Assembly: GCF_003703395.1 (NCBI RefSeq)
Contig: NZ_RDQN01000007.1
Span: 1-64,000, forward strand
Reading direction: 5' to 3'
Length of the DNA: 64,000 bases
DNA from: Pseudoxanthomonas spadix
Lineage (GTDB): Bacteria; Pseudomonadota; Gammaproteobacteria; Xanthomonadales; Xanthomonadaceae
Shown: positions 1 through 9,067 of the stretch, in pieces
Numbering within the stretch: position 1 is the first letter of the stretch
Layout: each line of letters begins with the position of its first letter
Position numbers and translations under genes: made by a program
The notes under the pieces: model-generated
Database searches by the model: none
Seen by the model: the letters and a program-made list of their open reading frames with translations, nothing else
What the model was told of the DNA's origin: nothing

Positions 1-134
1 AGACGCGATACGAAGCCCTGCGCCAACGGGGCAAGTGCGCCAAGGTCGCCATCACCGCCTGCATGCGGGTACTGCTCACCCGCCTCAACGCCATGGCCAG
101 AGACCAAACTGAATGGAGAATGACAGGCGCCTGA
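1..134 (+). CDS. IS110-family transposase, 3' end only
   Basis: The window opens inside a reading frame whose first whole codon is at position 3 and whose TGA is at 132-134. The 43 visible residues include GKCAKVAITACMRVLLTRLN, which matches the C-terminal end of IS110/IS116/IS902 transposases, where a conserved Ala/Met-rich helix precedes the last residues. IS110 enzymes are DEDD-type recombinases that move a circular intermediate. Only the tail is visible, so it is unknown whether the copy is intact. The DNA after the stop would hold the right end of the element, but IS110 elements usually lack clear terminal inverted repeats and I could not place the boundary. Confidence 0.7.
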   Translation, partial: TRYEALRQRGKCAKVAITACMRVLLTRLNAMARDQTEWRMTGA

Positions 135-434
135 GAAGACAGTTGCTCCTACGAGGGATTGGGAATCGTCTGATGGCGCGGGGAGCCTGGGTCGAGCAAT
201 GTCGCGGCATGCCAATCTGCTCGCATCCGCCACACACCGGCCACCGTGCGCTGCGCAAAGGGCGGCCGGACGCTCCTGACTGGGTTTACGCTGCCGGAGT
301 GTGCTGTCCGCAGCGGCTTTTCATGCCCTGCCGGCCCCACGTCCCGGGATCGCGATGGACACCTGAGATCCCGGCGCTCTAGCATGCCGGCGCGGCGCTC
401 ATGGGGAGTGCCGGCGCAACACGGGTAGCAGGGG
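135..434. other. Gap after transposase, no gene seen
   Basis: About 300 bases separate the transposase tail from the next gene. Short frames on both strands have no family resemblance and no good ribosome site. The right end of the IS110-type element and the promoter of the next gene should lie here, but neither can be pinpointed. Confidence 0.5.
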
Positions 435-1082
435 ATGAAGGCAGCGCCGGTGGTATTGGGCATGGTCGCCGTGGTCGCCGGCGTGGCCTGGTGGACACTG
501 CGCGATCGCAATACGGCTGCCCCGCAAGGGGTGCAAGGCGCATCGGCCTGCAGCCTGCCGCCGCGCGTGCCTGCCGGCGACAGTCCGCTGCAAACGCCGA
601 TCAGCGGTCGCCCGGGGACGTTCGCGCACAACGGCTACACGCTCACGCCGCTGGCCGGCTTCAGCATCGATGCGCGCGTGCTGTCGCGCCAGACCTATCG
701 ATTCGGCCGCGAGGCACAGTTGTCTCCCCTCGACCTGGCCCTGGGCTGGCAGCGCATGCGCGAGGATGCGGTGCTCTCGCAGCTGCGGATCAGCCAGTCG
801 TCGCGCTGGTACCACTACAGCTGGGCCAACCAGCCGCCACTGCCGGTTGACGAGATCGTCAGCAGCAGCGCGAACATGCACATGATTCCGGCCAACCAGG
901 CCATCGCCGCGCAACTGTCCAGGGTCGAGCGCGACGACAACGTGCGTCTGGATGGGTGGCTGGTCGAAGCCAGCGCAAGCGACGGCTGGCACTGGCGCAG
1001 CTCCACCTCGCGCCAGGACAGCGGCGGTGGCGCGTGCGAAGTGGTGTATGTCTGCGCAGTCACTCTTGCCCCCGCGCGTTAG
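435..1082 (+). CDS. Membrane-anchored hypothetical protein
   Basis: This is a 215-residue protein I do not recognise. Residues 1-22 form one hydrophobic segment (APVVLGMVAVVAGVAWW) followed by a charged LRDRN stretch, so it is probably a single-pass inner-membrane protein with the rest in the periplasm. The soluble part has two Cys pairs (SACS near residue 38, and ACEVVYVC near the end), which could form disulfides. The ATG is preceded by AGCAGGGG. It ends 7 bases before the end of convergent serB. Codon use is like its neighbours, so it looks native although it sits beside an insertion sequence. Function unknown. Confidence 0.7.
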   Translation: MKAAPVVLGMVAVVAGVAWWTLRDRNTAAPQGVQGASACSLPPRVPAGDSPLQTPISGRPGTFAHNGYTLTPLAGFSIDARVLSRQTYRFGREAQLSPLDLALGWQRMREDAVLSQLRISQSSRWYHYSWANQPPLPVDEIVSSSANMHMIPANQAIAAQLSRVERDDNVRLDGWLVEASASDGWHWRSSTSRQDSGGGACEVVYVCAVTLAPAR

Positions 1083-1089
1083 CCGCGCA

Positions 1090-1803
1090 TCATTTCAGCA
1101 GCTGCAGCAGCCGGTCCAGGCCCCCCTGGTCGAGGGCGACATCGGCCACCTCGCGCACCTTCGGCTTGGCATGAAAGGCCACCGACAGCCCCGCCGCCTG
1201 CAGCATCGGGATGTCGTTGGCGCCATCGCCGACCGCGATCGTCTGCGCAGGATCGATGCCCATCAGCGAGGCCACGTCCAGCAGCGTGGCGCGCTTGACC
1301 GCGCCATCGCAGATCTCGCCCCAGACCTGCGGCAGCACGCGCCCGGTCAACGCGCCGTCGGCCACTTCGAGCAGGTTGGAGCGCACGAAATCCAGGCCCA
1401 GTCGCGCGCGCAGGCGCTCGGCGAAGAAGCTGAAGCCGCCCGACACCAGCAGCACCTTCAGGCCCGCAGCCTTGCATGCGGCCAGCAGGGTTTCGGCGCC
1501 TGGCGTCAGGCCCAGGCGCTGGTCATAGACCGCCTGCAATGCGTCCACCGGCACGCCCTTCAACAGCGCCACCCGCTGGATCAGGCTCTGGCGGAAGTCG
1601 GCAATCTCCCCGCGCATGGTCGCCTCGGTGATCGCGGCGACTTGCTCCTTCAAGCCCACCGTCGCGGCAATCTCGTCGATGCACTCGATGGTGATCAGGG
1701 TGGAGTCCATGTCCAAGACGATCAGCCGGTAGTCGGCCAGCGCCCGCACGGTGCGGGCCCGGCGAATCGACAGGCCAGGCGCGAGTTCGATCCAATCGGT
1801 CAT
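1090..1803 (-). CDS. serB: Phosphoserine phosphatase SerB
   Basis: SerB catalyses the last step of L-serine synthesis, hydrolysing O-phosphoserine in the cytoplasm. The 237-residue product has all HAD-superfamily motifs: motif I DMDST near residue 31 (nucleophile Asp31 and acid/base Asp33), motif II Ser in LLVSGGFSFF near residue 121, the motif III Lys in GAVKRATL, and motif IV GDGANDIPML near 192. It lacks the N-terminal ACT-like extension of the longer enterobacterial enzyme. I chose the ATG at 1803; a frame two codons longer would start with TTG, and neither has a strong ribosome site. The P-type ATPase gene lies upstream on the same strand. Confidence 0.93.
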   Translation of the reverse strand: MTDWIELAPGLSIRRARTVRALADYRLIVLDMDSTLITIECIDEIAATVGLKEQVAAITEATMRGEIADFRQSLIQRVALLKGVPVDALQAVYDQRLGLTPGAETLLAACKAAGLKVLLVSGGFSFFAERLRARLGLDFVRSNLLEVADGALTGRVLPQVWGEICDGAVKRATLLDVASLMGIDPAQTIAVGDGANDIPMLQAAGLSVAFHAKPKVREVADVALDQGGLDRLLQLLK

Positions 1804-1869
1804 GGGCAAGGCAATGGTCGGCGTGGGGTTGCAAGGGTAAGCATCCGGCCGGGCGCCGGATAGGGGCGC

Positions 1870-4701
1870 TCAGCCGGAAGCGGCAGCCTTGCGCCGCATC
1901 CGGCGCAGGAGCCGTCCAGCCAGCTTGTCGAGCTCGCGCAGCCACAGCACCGAGCTTGCGGCCGCGGCACAGGCCGCCCAGTCCGCCGCGCTCAGCGCGG
2001 TGGTCGAAAAGGCCTGCTGCAGGGGCGGCAGGTAGATGACGGCAGCGTGGAGCAGCAGCGACAGGGCGACGGCCGCCCACAGCCATCGGTTCGCCAACAG
2101 CCCGCCGAACGCGCTGGCCCGGTCCGAGCGCGCGTTGAACACGTTGAACAGCTGGGCCATCGTCAGCGTGGTGAAGGCCATGGTCTGGGCATAGCCGATC
2201 GTGCCGCGTCCTTCGATCAGGCCGCCGGGCAGGCATGCGTCCAGCATCAGCAGCGTGGCGGCGGCCATCACCACCCCGACCGACACGATGCCGGCCCACA
2301 TGGCCGGGGTGATCACCCGCTCGGACCGCGGCCGCGGCGGCTCGCCCATCACCCCAAGGCCTGCCGGTTCGACGCCCAGGGCCAGCGCCGGCGCGCCATC
2401 GGTCACCAGGTTGATCCACAGGATCTGGGTGGCCAGCAGCGGCAGCACGAGCTCCCCTTCGCCTGGCGAGGCCAGGCCAATCGAGCCGGCCAGCAGCACC
2501 CCGAAAAACATCACCATGACCTCGCCGATGTTCGAGGAGAGCAGGTAGCGCAGGAACTTGCGGATGTTGGCGTAGATCGCCCGGCCTTCCTCAACCGCCG
2601 CGACGATCGAAGCGAAGTTGTCATCGGCAAGCACGATGTCGGCCGCCTGCTTGGACACGTCCGTGCCGGTGATGCCCATGGCGATGCCAATGTCGGCCGT
2701 CTTCAGGGCCGGGGCGTCGTTGACCCCGTCACCGGTCATGGCCACGGTCATGCCGCTGCGCTGCAGGGCCTTGACGATGCGCAGCTTGTGCGCCGGATCG
2801 ACCCGCGCGAATACCGACACCGCCGGCACGACCGCATCCAGCGCCTGGTCGGACATCGCCTCGATTTCAGCGCCGGTCACGACCCGGCCATCGGAGACCC
2901 CCAGCTCGACGGCGATGACCGCTGCCGTCACCGGGTGGTCGCCGGTGATCATGATCGGGCGGATCCCCGCCGCCTTGGCCTTTCCAATCGCCTGCCTGGC
3001 CTCCGCGCGTGGCGGATCGATCATGCCGGCCAGCCCCAGGAACACCAGGTCCTGCTCCAGCCCCTCGTCGAAGACCTCGCTCGCCGCGGCATCGCCGGGG
3101 AGCGCGCGGAATGCGAGCCCGAGCGTGCGCAGGGCCTGACCGGCCAGCGCGTCATTTACCGCTGCGATCTGCTCGCGACGGGCCGCGGTCAGCGCCTGCG
3201 CCTGTTGGCCCACCCATTCGTGCGAGCAGCGCGCCAGTACTCTGTCCGGTGCGCCCTTGGTCAGCACCAGGCACCGATCCGACGTTTCGGCGTCCAGGTG
3301 GACGGTGCTCATCAGCTTGCGTTCGGAGGAGAACGGCACCTCGCCAATGCGCCTGAAGCGGGCGCCGAGCGTGGCCGGGTCGAGTCCGGCCTTGCGCGCG
3401 GCCACGATGAGTGCGCCTTCGGTCGGATCGCCCTGCACCGTCCAACGCCCGTCCTGTTCGACCAGGACCGCGTTGCTGGCACGATCGGCCACGGTCAGGG
3501 CGCGGAGAAGTTCGGCGCGCAGGTCCTCATCCAGCGCAGCGCCATCCTCGCGGCTGACTTCGCCCTGGGGGCCGTAGCCGGTTCCGCCGAAGACCACCCG
3601 TCCGCTGGCGGTGGCCAGGATCCGCACGGTCATCTCGTTGCGGGTCAGGGTCCCGGTCTTATCCGATGCGATCACGTTCGCCGAGCCCAGCGTTTCCACC
3701 GCCGCCAGGTGGCGCACGATGGCGTGCCGCCTGGCCATGCGCTGGACCCCCAGCGAGAGCACCGCAGTGACGATCGCCGGCAGGCCCTCCGGCACGGCGG
3801 CCACGGCCAGCGCCACACCCAGGATCAGGACGTCAAAGACCGCGGAAAATCCGCGCACGTCCTCGACCATCAGGATGGTGGCGATCATCACCACTGCGAT
3901 CGCCACCACGATGGTGCCCAGCAGCCGGCCAACCCGGTCCAGCTCCTGCTGCAGCGGCGTGGTCTCGCTCGGCACGCTCTCCAGCATGCCGGCGATGCGT
4001 CCGATCTGGGTCCGCATGCCGGTGGCCGTGACCACCGCGCGGCCGCGCCCATAGGTGACCGTGGTGCCGGAGAAGATCATGTTGTGGCGATCGCCGACCG
4101 GGGCCTCGCCCGGGATCGGCGCGACGCTCTTGCTCGCCGGCTGGCTTTCTCCGGTCAGTGCAGCCTCGGCCATCTGCAGCGAGATCGATTCGATCAATCG
4201 CGCGTCGGCCGCGATGGTGTCGCCCTCCTCGACCAGCAGGAGGTCACCAGGCACGATCTCGGCGGCCGGGATGCGCTGGCGCACGCCATCGCGGATCACC
4301 GTGGCCTGGGCCGCCGACAGCTTCTGCAGCGCGGCCACCGCGCGCTCGGCGCGGGCCTCCTGCAGGTAGCCCATGATCGCGTTCAGCAGGACGATAGCAA
4401 AGATCGCCAGCGCCTCGAAAGGCAAGGCGGAGTCGCGTTCGACCAGCCACAGCCCGGCCGAGATCAGTGCCGCCACCAGCAGCAGCACGACCAGCACGTC
4501 GGTGAACTGGGCCAGGAATTTCCGCCAGGCCGATGGCTGGGCCTGCTCGGTCAGGGTGTTCGCCCCCAGTTCCTGGAGCCGCCGCGCCGCTTCCTGCCCG
4601 CTCAGCCCGGCGTGCGCGTCGGTCTGGAGCGAGGCGAGGACTTGTTCGGCGCTCTGCCGATGCGGTTCGCTCGCAACCGGCTGGGACATGGTGTGCTGCA
4701 T
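1870..4701 (-). CDS. Type II P-type cation-transporting ATPase
   Basis: This 943-residue protein is a cation pump of the SERCA/PMCA-like bacterial type. It has an N-terminal cation-ATPase domain, an actuator motif TGES near residue 183, the M4 motif PEGLP near 304, the phosphorylation motif DKTGTLT with Asp347, the hinge motif TGDGVNDAPALK, and a hydrophobic C-terminal domain with several membrane segments. PEGLP and the overall order point to calcium (or possibly manganese) export rather than heavy metals, since there is no CPC motif or N-terminal metal-binding domain. The ion cannot be proved from sequence. The ATG at 4701 is preceded by GGAAA; the frame extends upstream only to a TTG codon. 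Confidence 0.9.
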   Translation of the reverse strand: MQHTMSQPVASEPHRQSAEQVLASLQTDAHAGLSGQEAARRLQELGANTLTEQAQPSAWRKFLAQFTDVLVVLLLVAALISAGLWLVERDSALPFEALAIFAIVLLNAIMGYLQEARAERAVAALQKLSAAQATVIRDGVRQRIPAAEIVPGDLLLVEEGDTIAADARLIESISLQMAEAALTGESQPASKSVAPIPGEAPVGDRHNMIFSGTTVTYGRGRAVVTATGMRTQIGRIAGMLESVPSETTPLQQELDRVGRLLGTIVVAIAVVMIATILMVEDVRGFSAVFDVLILGVALAVAAVPEGLPAIVTAVLSLGVQRMARRHAIVRHLAAVETLGSANVIASDKTGTLTRNEMTVRILATASGRVVFGGTGYGPQGEVSREDGAALDEDLRAELLRALTVADRASNAVLVEQDGRWTVQGDPTEGALIVAARKAGLDPATLGARFRRIGEVPFSSERKLMSTVHLDAETSDRCLVLTKGAPDRVLARCSHEWVGQQAQALTAARREQIAAVNDALAGQALRTLGLAFRALPGDAAASEVFDEGLEQDLVFLGLAGMIDPPRAEARQAIGKAKAAGIRPIMITGDHPVTAAVIAVELGVSDGRVVTGAEIEAMSDQALDAVVPAVSVFARVDPAHKLRIVKALQRSGMTVAMTGDGVNDAPALKTADIGIAMGITGTDVSKQAADIVLADDNFASIVAAVEEGRAIYANIRKFLRYLLSSNIGEVMVMFFGVLLAGSIGLASPGEGELVLPLLATQILWINLVTDGAPALALGVEPAGLGVMGEPPRPRSERVITPAMWAGIVSVGVVMAAATLLMLDACLPGGLIEGRGTIGYAQTMAFTTLTMAQLFNVFNARSDRASAFGGLLANRWLWAAVALSLLLHAAVIYLPPLQQAFSTTALSAADWAACAAAASSVLWLRELDKLAGRLLRRMRRKAAASG

Positions 4702-5024
4702 CGCCGTTTCCAAATTCGTAGCGCGGTCGGTGGATCAACGCGATGGCCCGGTGCCGGGAAGAAGCACCGTGCCCGGGCGCGGAATGCCCGACCCAAGTCC
4801 GGTCCAACGGGCCGCAAGGCCGCCTGACTTTAGTCGATGCGGCGTGCATCCCTTCATCACCTGAACTGCGCGCATGCTGATGCCATGCTTGACTCGCAGC
4901 AGAGCCAGTTGCCGACGAACGGCACCTTCTGCTGTTGACTTGTTAAATAAACATAAATCGAATATGGTTTGACCCCATCACGCTGCGGGAACTTCTTCCC
5001 ACCGGCGTCTGTCAGAGCAGAACC
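4702..5024. promoter_or_regulatory. Divergent intergenic region with AT-rich promoter-like segment
   Basis: The gap between the ATPase gene and the divergent secreted protein holds no gene. Around 4935-4970 it turns AT-rich, with TTGACT at 4935-4940 followed by TTAAATAAACATAAAT, which could be a sigma-70 promoter for the rightward gene. I see no clear -10 hexamer at the usual spacing, so the assignment is tentative. Confidence 0.35.
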
Positions 5025-5876
5025 ATGCGCCTGCGCCCCCGTCGACCGCTACTTGCCCTGATGTTGGCCTTCACCATGGCCAGCTCCGGCGCGCTTGCGC
5101 AATCGCGCAGCGGCACGACCATGCTGCCGGTGTGGAACAGCAACGGCCAGGTGGAAGGCGCACTGATCCTGGAACCGACCAGCGAGGCCGCCACCGGCGC
5201 GCGTTGGCGGCTGGGGCGCAACACGCTCAGCGCAGCCTTCGGACTGGACTCGGGTGATTCGCTGGGCCTGCTGTGCAACAACCGCAACGGGATCGGCAAC
5301 AGCATCAGCAGCCTGATCACCACCTGCAACGTGGCCATGCTGGACGATGACACCAACAGCCAGCGCCTCAGTGCCGCCACCACCTTGAGCCGTCCCGGCG
5401 GCAAGGTCGGCCTGAGCGTGGGCAACGGCCACGACAGCCTGCCGGCCTGGATGAGCCCGGGCACCTCCAACCCGAGCGCCGGCCGTTTCGAGCAGAACGA
5501 CCTGGCGGTCTTCGGCCAGAAGAACATCGGCCGCGAGGGCTTCGTCACCATCGGTGGCACCATCGCCCACGCGCGCCTGGTCCCGGCCTCGGAGCTGGGC
5601 AACATCCCGGACCAGTGGAACAGCCGCAGCCTCAGCGTCGGTGGCGGCTACGGCGCCTTCAGCGGCAGCATCGTCGGCCGCGTGGTCGATGCCCCGGGCC
5701 AGCCCGGCAAGTGGGAAGGCCTGGGCGTCGGCCTGACCTGGCGTACCCCCTGGAGTGGCCGGCTCACCGTGGGCGCCGAGAACATCGTCACCAGCGGCAA
5801 GAACCCCTTTGCGCCGGACAACGCCCTGGAAGCCGAGGGCGCCGTGCCGTACGTGCGTTACCAACAGGACCTGTAG
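5025..5876 (+). CDS. Secreted or outer-membrane hypothetical protein
   Basis: This 283-residue protein has a clear N-terminal signal peptide: Arg-rich start, hydrophobic LLALMLAFTMASSGALA, and a likely cleavage site at ALA-Q near residue 26. The mature part is rich in Gly, Ser, Asn and Thr with alternating hydrophobic residues (for example GRLTVGAENIV and LSVGGGYGAFSGSIVGRV). That pattern suggests a small outer-membrane beta-barrel or a beta-rich periplasmic protein. I do not recognise a named family. A strong terminator follows the stop, so it is a single-gene unit ahead of the TonB receptor. Confidence 0.75.
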   Translation: MRLRPRRPLLALMLAFTMASSGALAQSRSGTTMLPVWNSNGQVEGALILEPTSEAATGARWRLGRNTLSAAFGLDSGDSLGLLCNNRNGIGNSISSLITTCNVAMLDDDTNSQRLSAATTLSRPGGKVGLSVGNGHDSLPAWMSPGTSNPSAGRFEQNDLAVFGQKNIGREGFVTIGGTIAHARLVPASELGNIPDQWNSRSLSVGGGYGAFSGSIVGRVVDAPGQPGKWEGLGVGLTWRTPWSGRLTVGAENIVTSGKNPFAPDNALEAEGAVPYVRYQQDL

Positions 5877-5900
5877 CCCGCATCCGCAGGCCAAGGACAA

Positions 5901-5924
5901 AAGGCGCCTCCTGGCGCCTTTTTT
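5901..5924 (+). terminator. Rho-independent terminator
   Basis: AAGGCGCC (5901-5908), loop TCCT and GGCGCCTT (5913-5920) form a perfect 8-bp stem followed by a T run. It lies 24 bases after the stop of the secreted protein gene. Confidence 0.9.
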
Positions 5925-6101
5925 GTTGGGCGAACATCGCGAATTTGTTACGCGATTGTCACGATATCTGCATCTTTAACGGGACTTTAATTTACCAAAC
6001 CACCCGGTTACCATCGATTCACCTGGTGGTTGGGTGCGCTCGCCTGCTCCCGCCTGGGCCCCACCCCTTCGGGTTACAAATCCACATTCTGGAGAGAACC
6101 A

Positions 6102-8969
6102 ATGAACTGCAAGACCCACAAGCTGCGCGACGCGGTCGTCCTTGCGCTGTTCGCAAGCACCGTCAGCGCAGGCAGCGCCCTTGCCCAGGAGTCGACGACC
6201 CCCGACCCCACCACCCTTGACCGGGTCGAAGTCACCGGCTCACGCATCAAGCGCACCGAAACCGAGACCTCGCAGCCGGTGTTCACCCTGACCCGGCAGG
6301 ACATCCAGGCCCAGGGCCTGACCTCCATCGGCGACGTGATCCAGAATCTGACCGCAAACGGCACCACCCTCAACACCACTTACAACAATGGCGGCAACGG
6401 CGAGACCCGGGTCAGCCTGCGCAACCTGGGCTCCAACCGCACCCTGGTGCTGGTCAACGGCCGCCGCTGGGTCGCCGGTACTGGCCTGGGTGGCGCCACC
6501 GACCTCAATACCATCCCCACCGCCGCGGTGGAACGCATCGAGGTGCTCAAGGATGGCGCCTCGGCGATCTACGGTTCCGACGCCATCGCCGGCGTGGTCA
6601 ACGTGATCCTGCGCACCGATTTCGACGGCGCCGAAGCCAATGCCTATTTTGGCCAGTACGACCAGGGCGACGGCTCGCGCGAGTCCTACGACATCACCAT
6701 CGGCAGCAGCGGCGAACGCTTCAGCGCGATGTTCGGCGCCACCTACGTGAAGGAAGATCCGGTCATGGCCGGTGATCGCAAGATCTCGGAATTCCCGGTG
6801 TACAAGACCGGCACCGCCTTCGGCAGTTCGACCAGCCCCAACGGCCGCTTTGCCGTGTGCAACGGCACCTTCTCCAATGGCCGTTGTTCGGGCACCCAGA
6901 CCCGCCCGGACGGCAGCGCAGGCCAGTTCGGCTACGACGCCGGATCGACCCCCTCCAACTGGCGCAACTGGGGCACCGGCGAAGACGATCTGTACAACTT
7001 CGCGCCGGACAATTACCTGGTGACTCCGCAGGAGCGCAAGTCGATCTTCGGCTCGGCCAGCTTCGACATCACCGACAACGTGCGCTTCACCACCCAGGCC
7101 ACCTACAACAACCGCCGCTCCGAACAGCTGCTGGCCTCCATGCCGATCGTGCTCGGCACCGGCCCCGGCGCCGGCGTGCAGGCCCGGACCATCAGCATCA
7201 GCGCCGACAGCGTCTACAACCCGTTCGGCCGGGACGTGTCGCGGATCCAGCGCCGCGCGCAGGAAACCGGCGGCCGCAGCTTCAACCAGAACGTGGACAC
7301 GTTCGGCTTCGTCGGCGCCCTGGAAGGGCACTTCGAATTTTCCGAGCGCTACTTCTCCTGGGACGTGGGCATGAGCTATGGCCGCAACGACCAGAACGAC
7401 ACCACCTATGGCCTGTTCAACGTGCTGGCGCTGCGCAACGCCCTGGGCCCGTCGTTCTACGACGCCAGCGGCGTCGCGCGCTGCGGCACACCCGGCTCGG
7501 CGATCGATGGCTGCGTTCCATTGAACCTGCTGGGCGGCCAGGGCTCCATCACCCAGGACATGCTGGACTACTCGTCCTTCGTCGCGCACGACGAATACCA
7601 GTACAAGATGAAGCAGTACTTCGCCAACCTGTCCGGCGAAATCGTGGAACTGCCGGGCGGCATGCTCGCCTTCGCGGCCGGCCTGGAGCACCGCGAGGAA
7701 TCCGGCTACGACTCCCCGGACGCGCTGATCGCCTCCGGCAACACCACCGGCAACGTCCGCAGCCCAACCGAAGGCGAGTTCAAGCTGGACGAGGCCTACC
7801 TGGAACTGTCTGCTCCGCTGCTGCGCGACGTGTTCCTGGCCAAGGAGCTGGAGATCAACGTGGCGACCCGCTACTCGGACTACGACACCTTCGGCGACAC
7901 CACCAACAGCAAGGCCGGCTTCAAGTGGCGTCCGTTCGAGGACCTGCTGGTCCGCGGCAACTGGGCCGAGGGCTTCCGCGCCCCGTCCATCTCCGAGCTG
8001 TACTCCGGCGTCGGTGACTCGTTCTCGCAAATTGCCGACCCCTGCTCGACCACCTTCGGCGGCATCTACAACCTGCTGTCGCCGGAGCAGCAGGCGCGCT
8101 GCCACGCGCAGGGCGTGCCGGTGGGCGGCTATGACCAGGGCAACTCGCAGATCCGCATCAGTGTGGGCGGCAACCCCAACCTGGAGCCGGAAACCTCCAC
8201 CAGCAAGACCCTGGGCCTGGTCTGGAGCCCGGCCTTCATCGAGGGCTTCGACGCCTCGCTGGACTGGTGGAACATCGAGATCGAAGGCGGGATTTCGTCC
8301 TACTCCGGCCAGTTCATCCTGGATGAATGCGTCGAGAACGCCAACGCGCAGGCATGCTCCCTGTTTGTCCGCGCCCCCGGTGGGTCCATCGACACGCTGC
8401 TGTCGGCCGGCCTGAACCTGAGCGTCATCGAGGCCGAGGGCTACGACCTGACCTTGAACTACCGCCTGCCCGACACCCGCTTCGGCAGTTTCAGCTTCAC
8501 CCTGGACAACACCTACTACGCCAAGTACGAGCAGAACGGCGACGGCGACAACCTGGTCGGCGAGTACTTCGACGGCAGCAACAACTGGCGCATCCGCAGC
8601 AACCTGATGGCCCGCTGGGAGAAGGGTGACCTGGGCGCGACCTGGATGGCCCGTTACTACTCCCGCCAGGAAGAAGGCTGCCCGTTCTATTACAACGACT
8701 ACGGCTTTGGCGAGCTGTGCAGCGACGCGGTGCTCGATGCCGACGGCATCGTCGATCCGGACCAGTCCTTCAACAAGATCGGTGCGGCGACCTACCACGA
8801 TGTGTCCCTTTACTGGAATGCGCCGTGGAACGCCAAGATCACACTGGGCGCCAACAACGTGTTCGACAAGACCCCGCCGGTGTCCTACACCACCTTTGCC
8901 AACAGCTTCGATCCGGCGTACGACATCGACGGCCGCTTCCTGTACATGCAATACACCCAGAAGTTCTGA
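6102..8969 (+). CDS. TonB-dependent receptor (large, 955 aa)
   Basis: This is an outer-membrane active-transport receptor. It has a signal peptide ending SALAQ near residue 28, then a TonB-box/plug start (DRVEVTGSRIKR), the plug signatures VLVNGRRW and VERIEVLKDGASAIYGSDAI, and a long beta-barrel ending in aromatic YMQYTQKF, a typical barrel terminus with C-terminal Phe. The ATG at 6102 is preceded by GGAGAG five bases away; a longer frame from 6030 would put 24 non-signal residues in front. The plug type (GSRIKR, GDVIQNL) is that of the expanded Xanthomonas/Caulobacter receptors used for sugars, peptides or other organic ligands, so the substrate is unknown. A 2OG oxygenase and a sulfotransferase follow. 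Confidence 0.93.
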   Translation: MNCKTHKLRDAVVLALFASTVSAGSALAQESTTPDPTTLDRVEVTGSRIKRTETETSQPVFTLTRQDIQAQGLTSIGDVIQNLTANGTTLNTTYNNGGNGETRVSLRNLGSNRTLVLVNGRRWVAGTGLGGATDLNTIPTAAVERIEVLKDGASAIYGSDAIAGVVNVILRTDFDGAEANAYFGQYDQGDGSRESYDITIGSSGERFSAMFGATYVKEDPVMAGDRKISEFPVYKTGTAFGSSTSPNGRFAVCNGTFSNGRCSGTQTRPDGSAGQFGYDAGSTPSNWRNWGTGEDDLYNFAPDNYLVTPQERKSIFGSASFDITDNVRFTTQATYNNRRSEQLLASMPIVLGTGPGAGVQARTISISADSVYNPFGRDVSRIQRRAQETGGRSFNQNVDTFGFVGALEGHFEFSERYFSWDVGMSYGRNDQNDTTYGLFNVLALRNALGPSFYDASGVARCGTPGSAIDGCVPLNLLGGQGSITQDMLDYSSFVAHDEYQYKMKQYFANLSGEIVELPGGMLAFAAGLEHREESGYDSPDALIASGNTTGNVRSPTEGEFKLDEAYLELSAPLLRDVFLAKELEINVATRYSDYDTFGDTTNSKAGFKWRPFEDLLVRGNWAEGFRAPSISELYSGVGDSFSQIADPCSTTFGGIYNLLSPEQQARCHAQGVPVGGYDQGNSQIRISVGGNPNLEPETSTSKTLGLVWSPAFIEGFDASLDWWNIEIEGGISSYSGQFILDECVENANAQACSLFVRAPGGSIDTLLSAGLNLSVIEAEGYDLTLNYRLPDTRFGSFSFTLDNTYYAKYEQNGDGDNLVGEYFDGSNNWRIRSNLMARWEKGDLGATWMARYYSRQEEGCPFYYNDYGFGELCSDAVLDADGIVDPDQSFNKIGAATYHDVSLYWNAPWNAKITLGANNVFDKTPPVSYTTFANSFDPAYDIDGRFLYMQYTQKF

Positions 8970-9000
8970 TCCGGCCTGGATCAGCGATATCGCGTGATCG

Positions 9001-9031
9001 CTACGGCCCCTTTCGGGGCCGTAGTGCTTTT
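9001..9031 (+). terminator. Rho-independent terminator after the TonB receptor
   Basis: CTACGGCCCC (9001-9010), loop TTTC, and GGGGCCGTAG (9015-9024) form a perfect 10-bp stem, followed by TGCTTTT. It separates the receptor from the downstream oxygenase, so the two probably have separate transcripts or only partial read-through. Confidence 0.88.
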
Positions 9032-9067
9032 CGCTACCCTGTCGATGACATCACTCCCGCACACCCC

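Noticed and set aside
952-1863. 303-codon plus-strand frame over serB
   Set aside because: Antisense of serB and low-complexity; the serB motifs on the minus strand are unambiguous.
2047-4827. 926-codon open frame on the plus strand
   Set aside because: It is the antisense of the P-type ATPase gene; its His/Arg/Gln-rich composition and lack of any domain mark it as a high-GC shadow.
6240-8951. 903-codon open frame on the minus strand
   Set aside because: Antisense of the TonB receptor; Val/Ala/Gly-rich with no family match.
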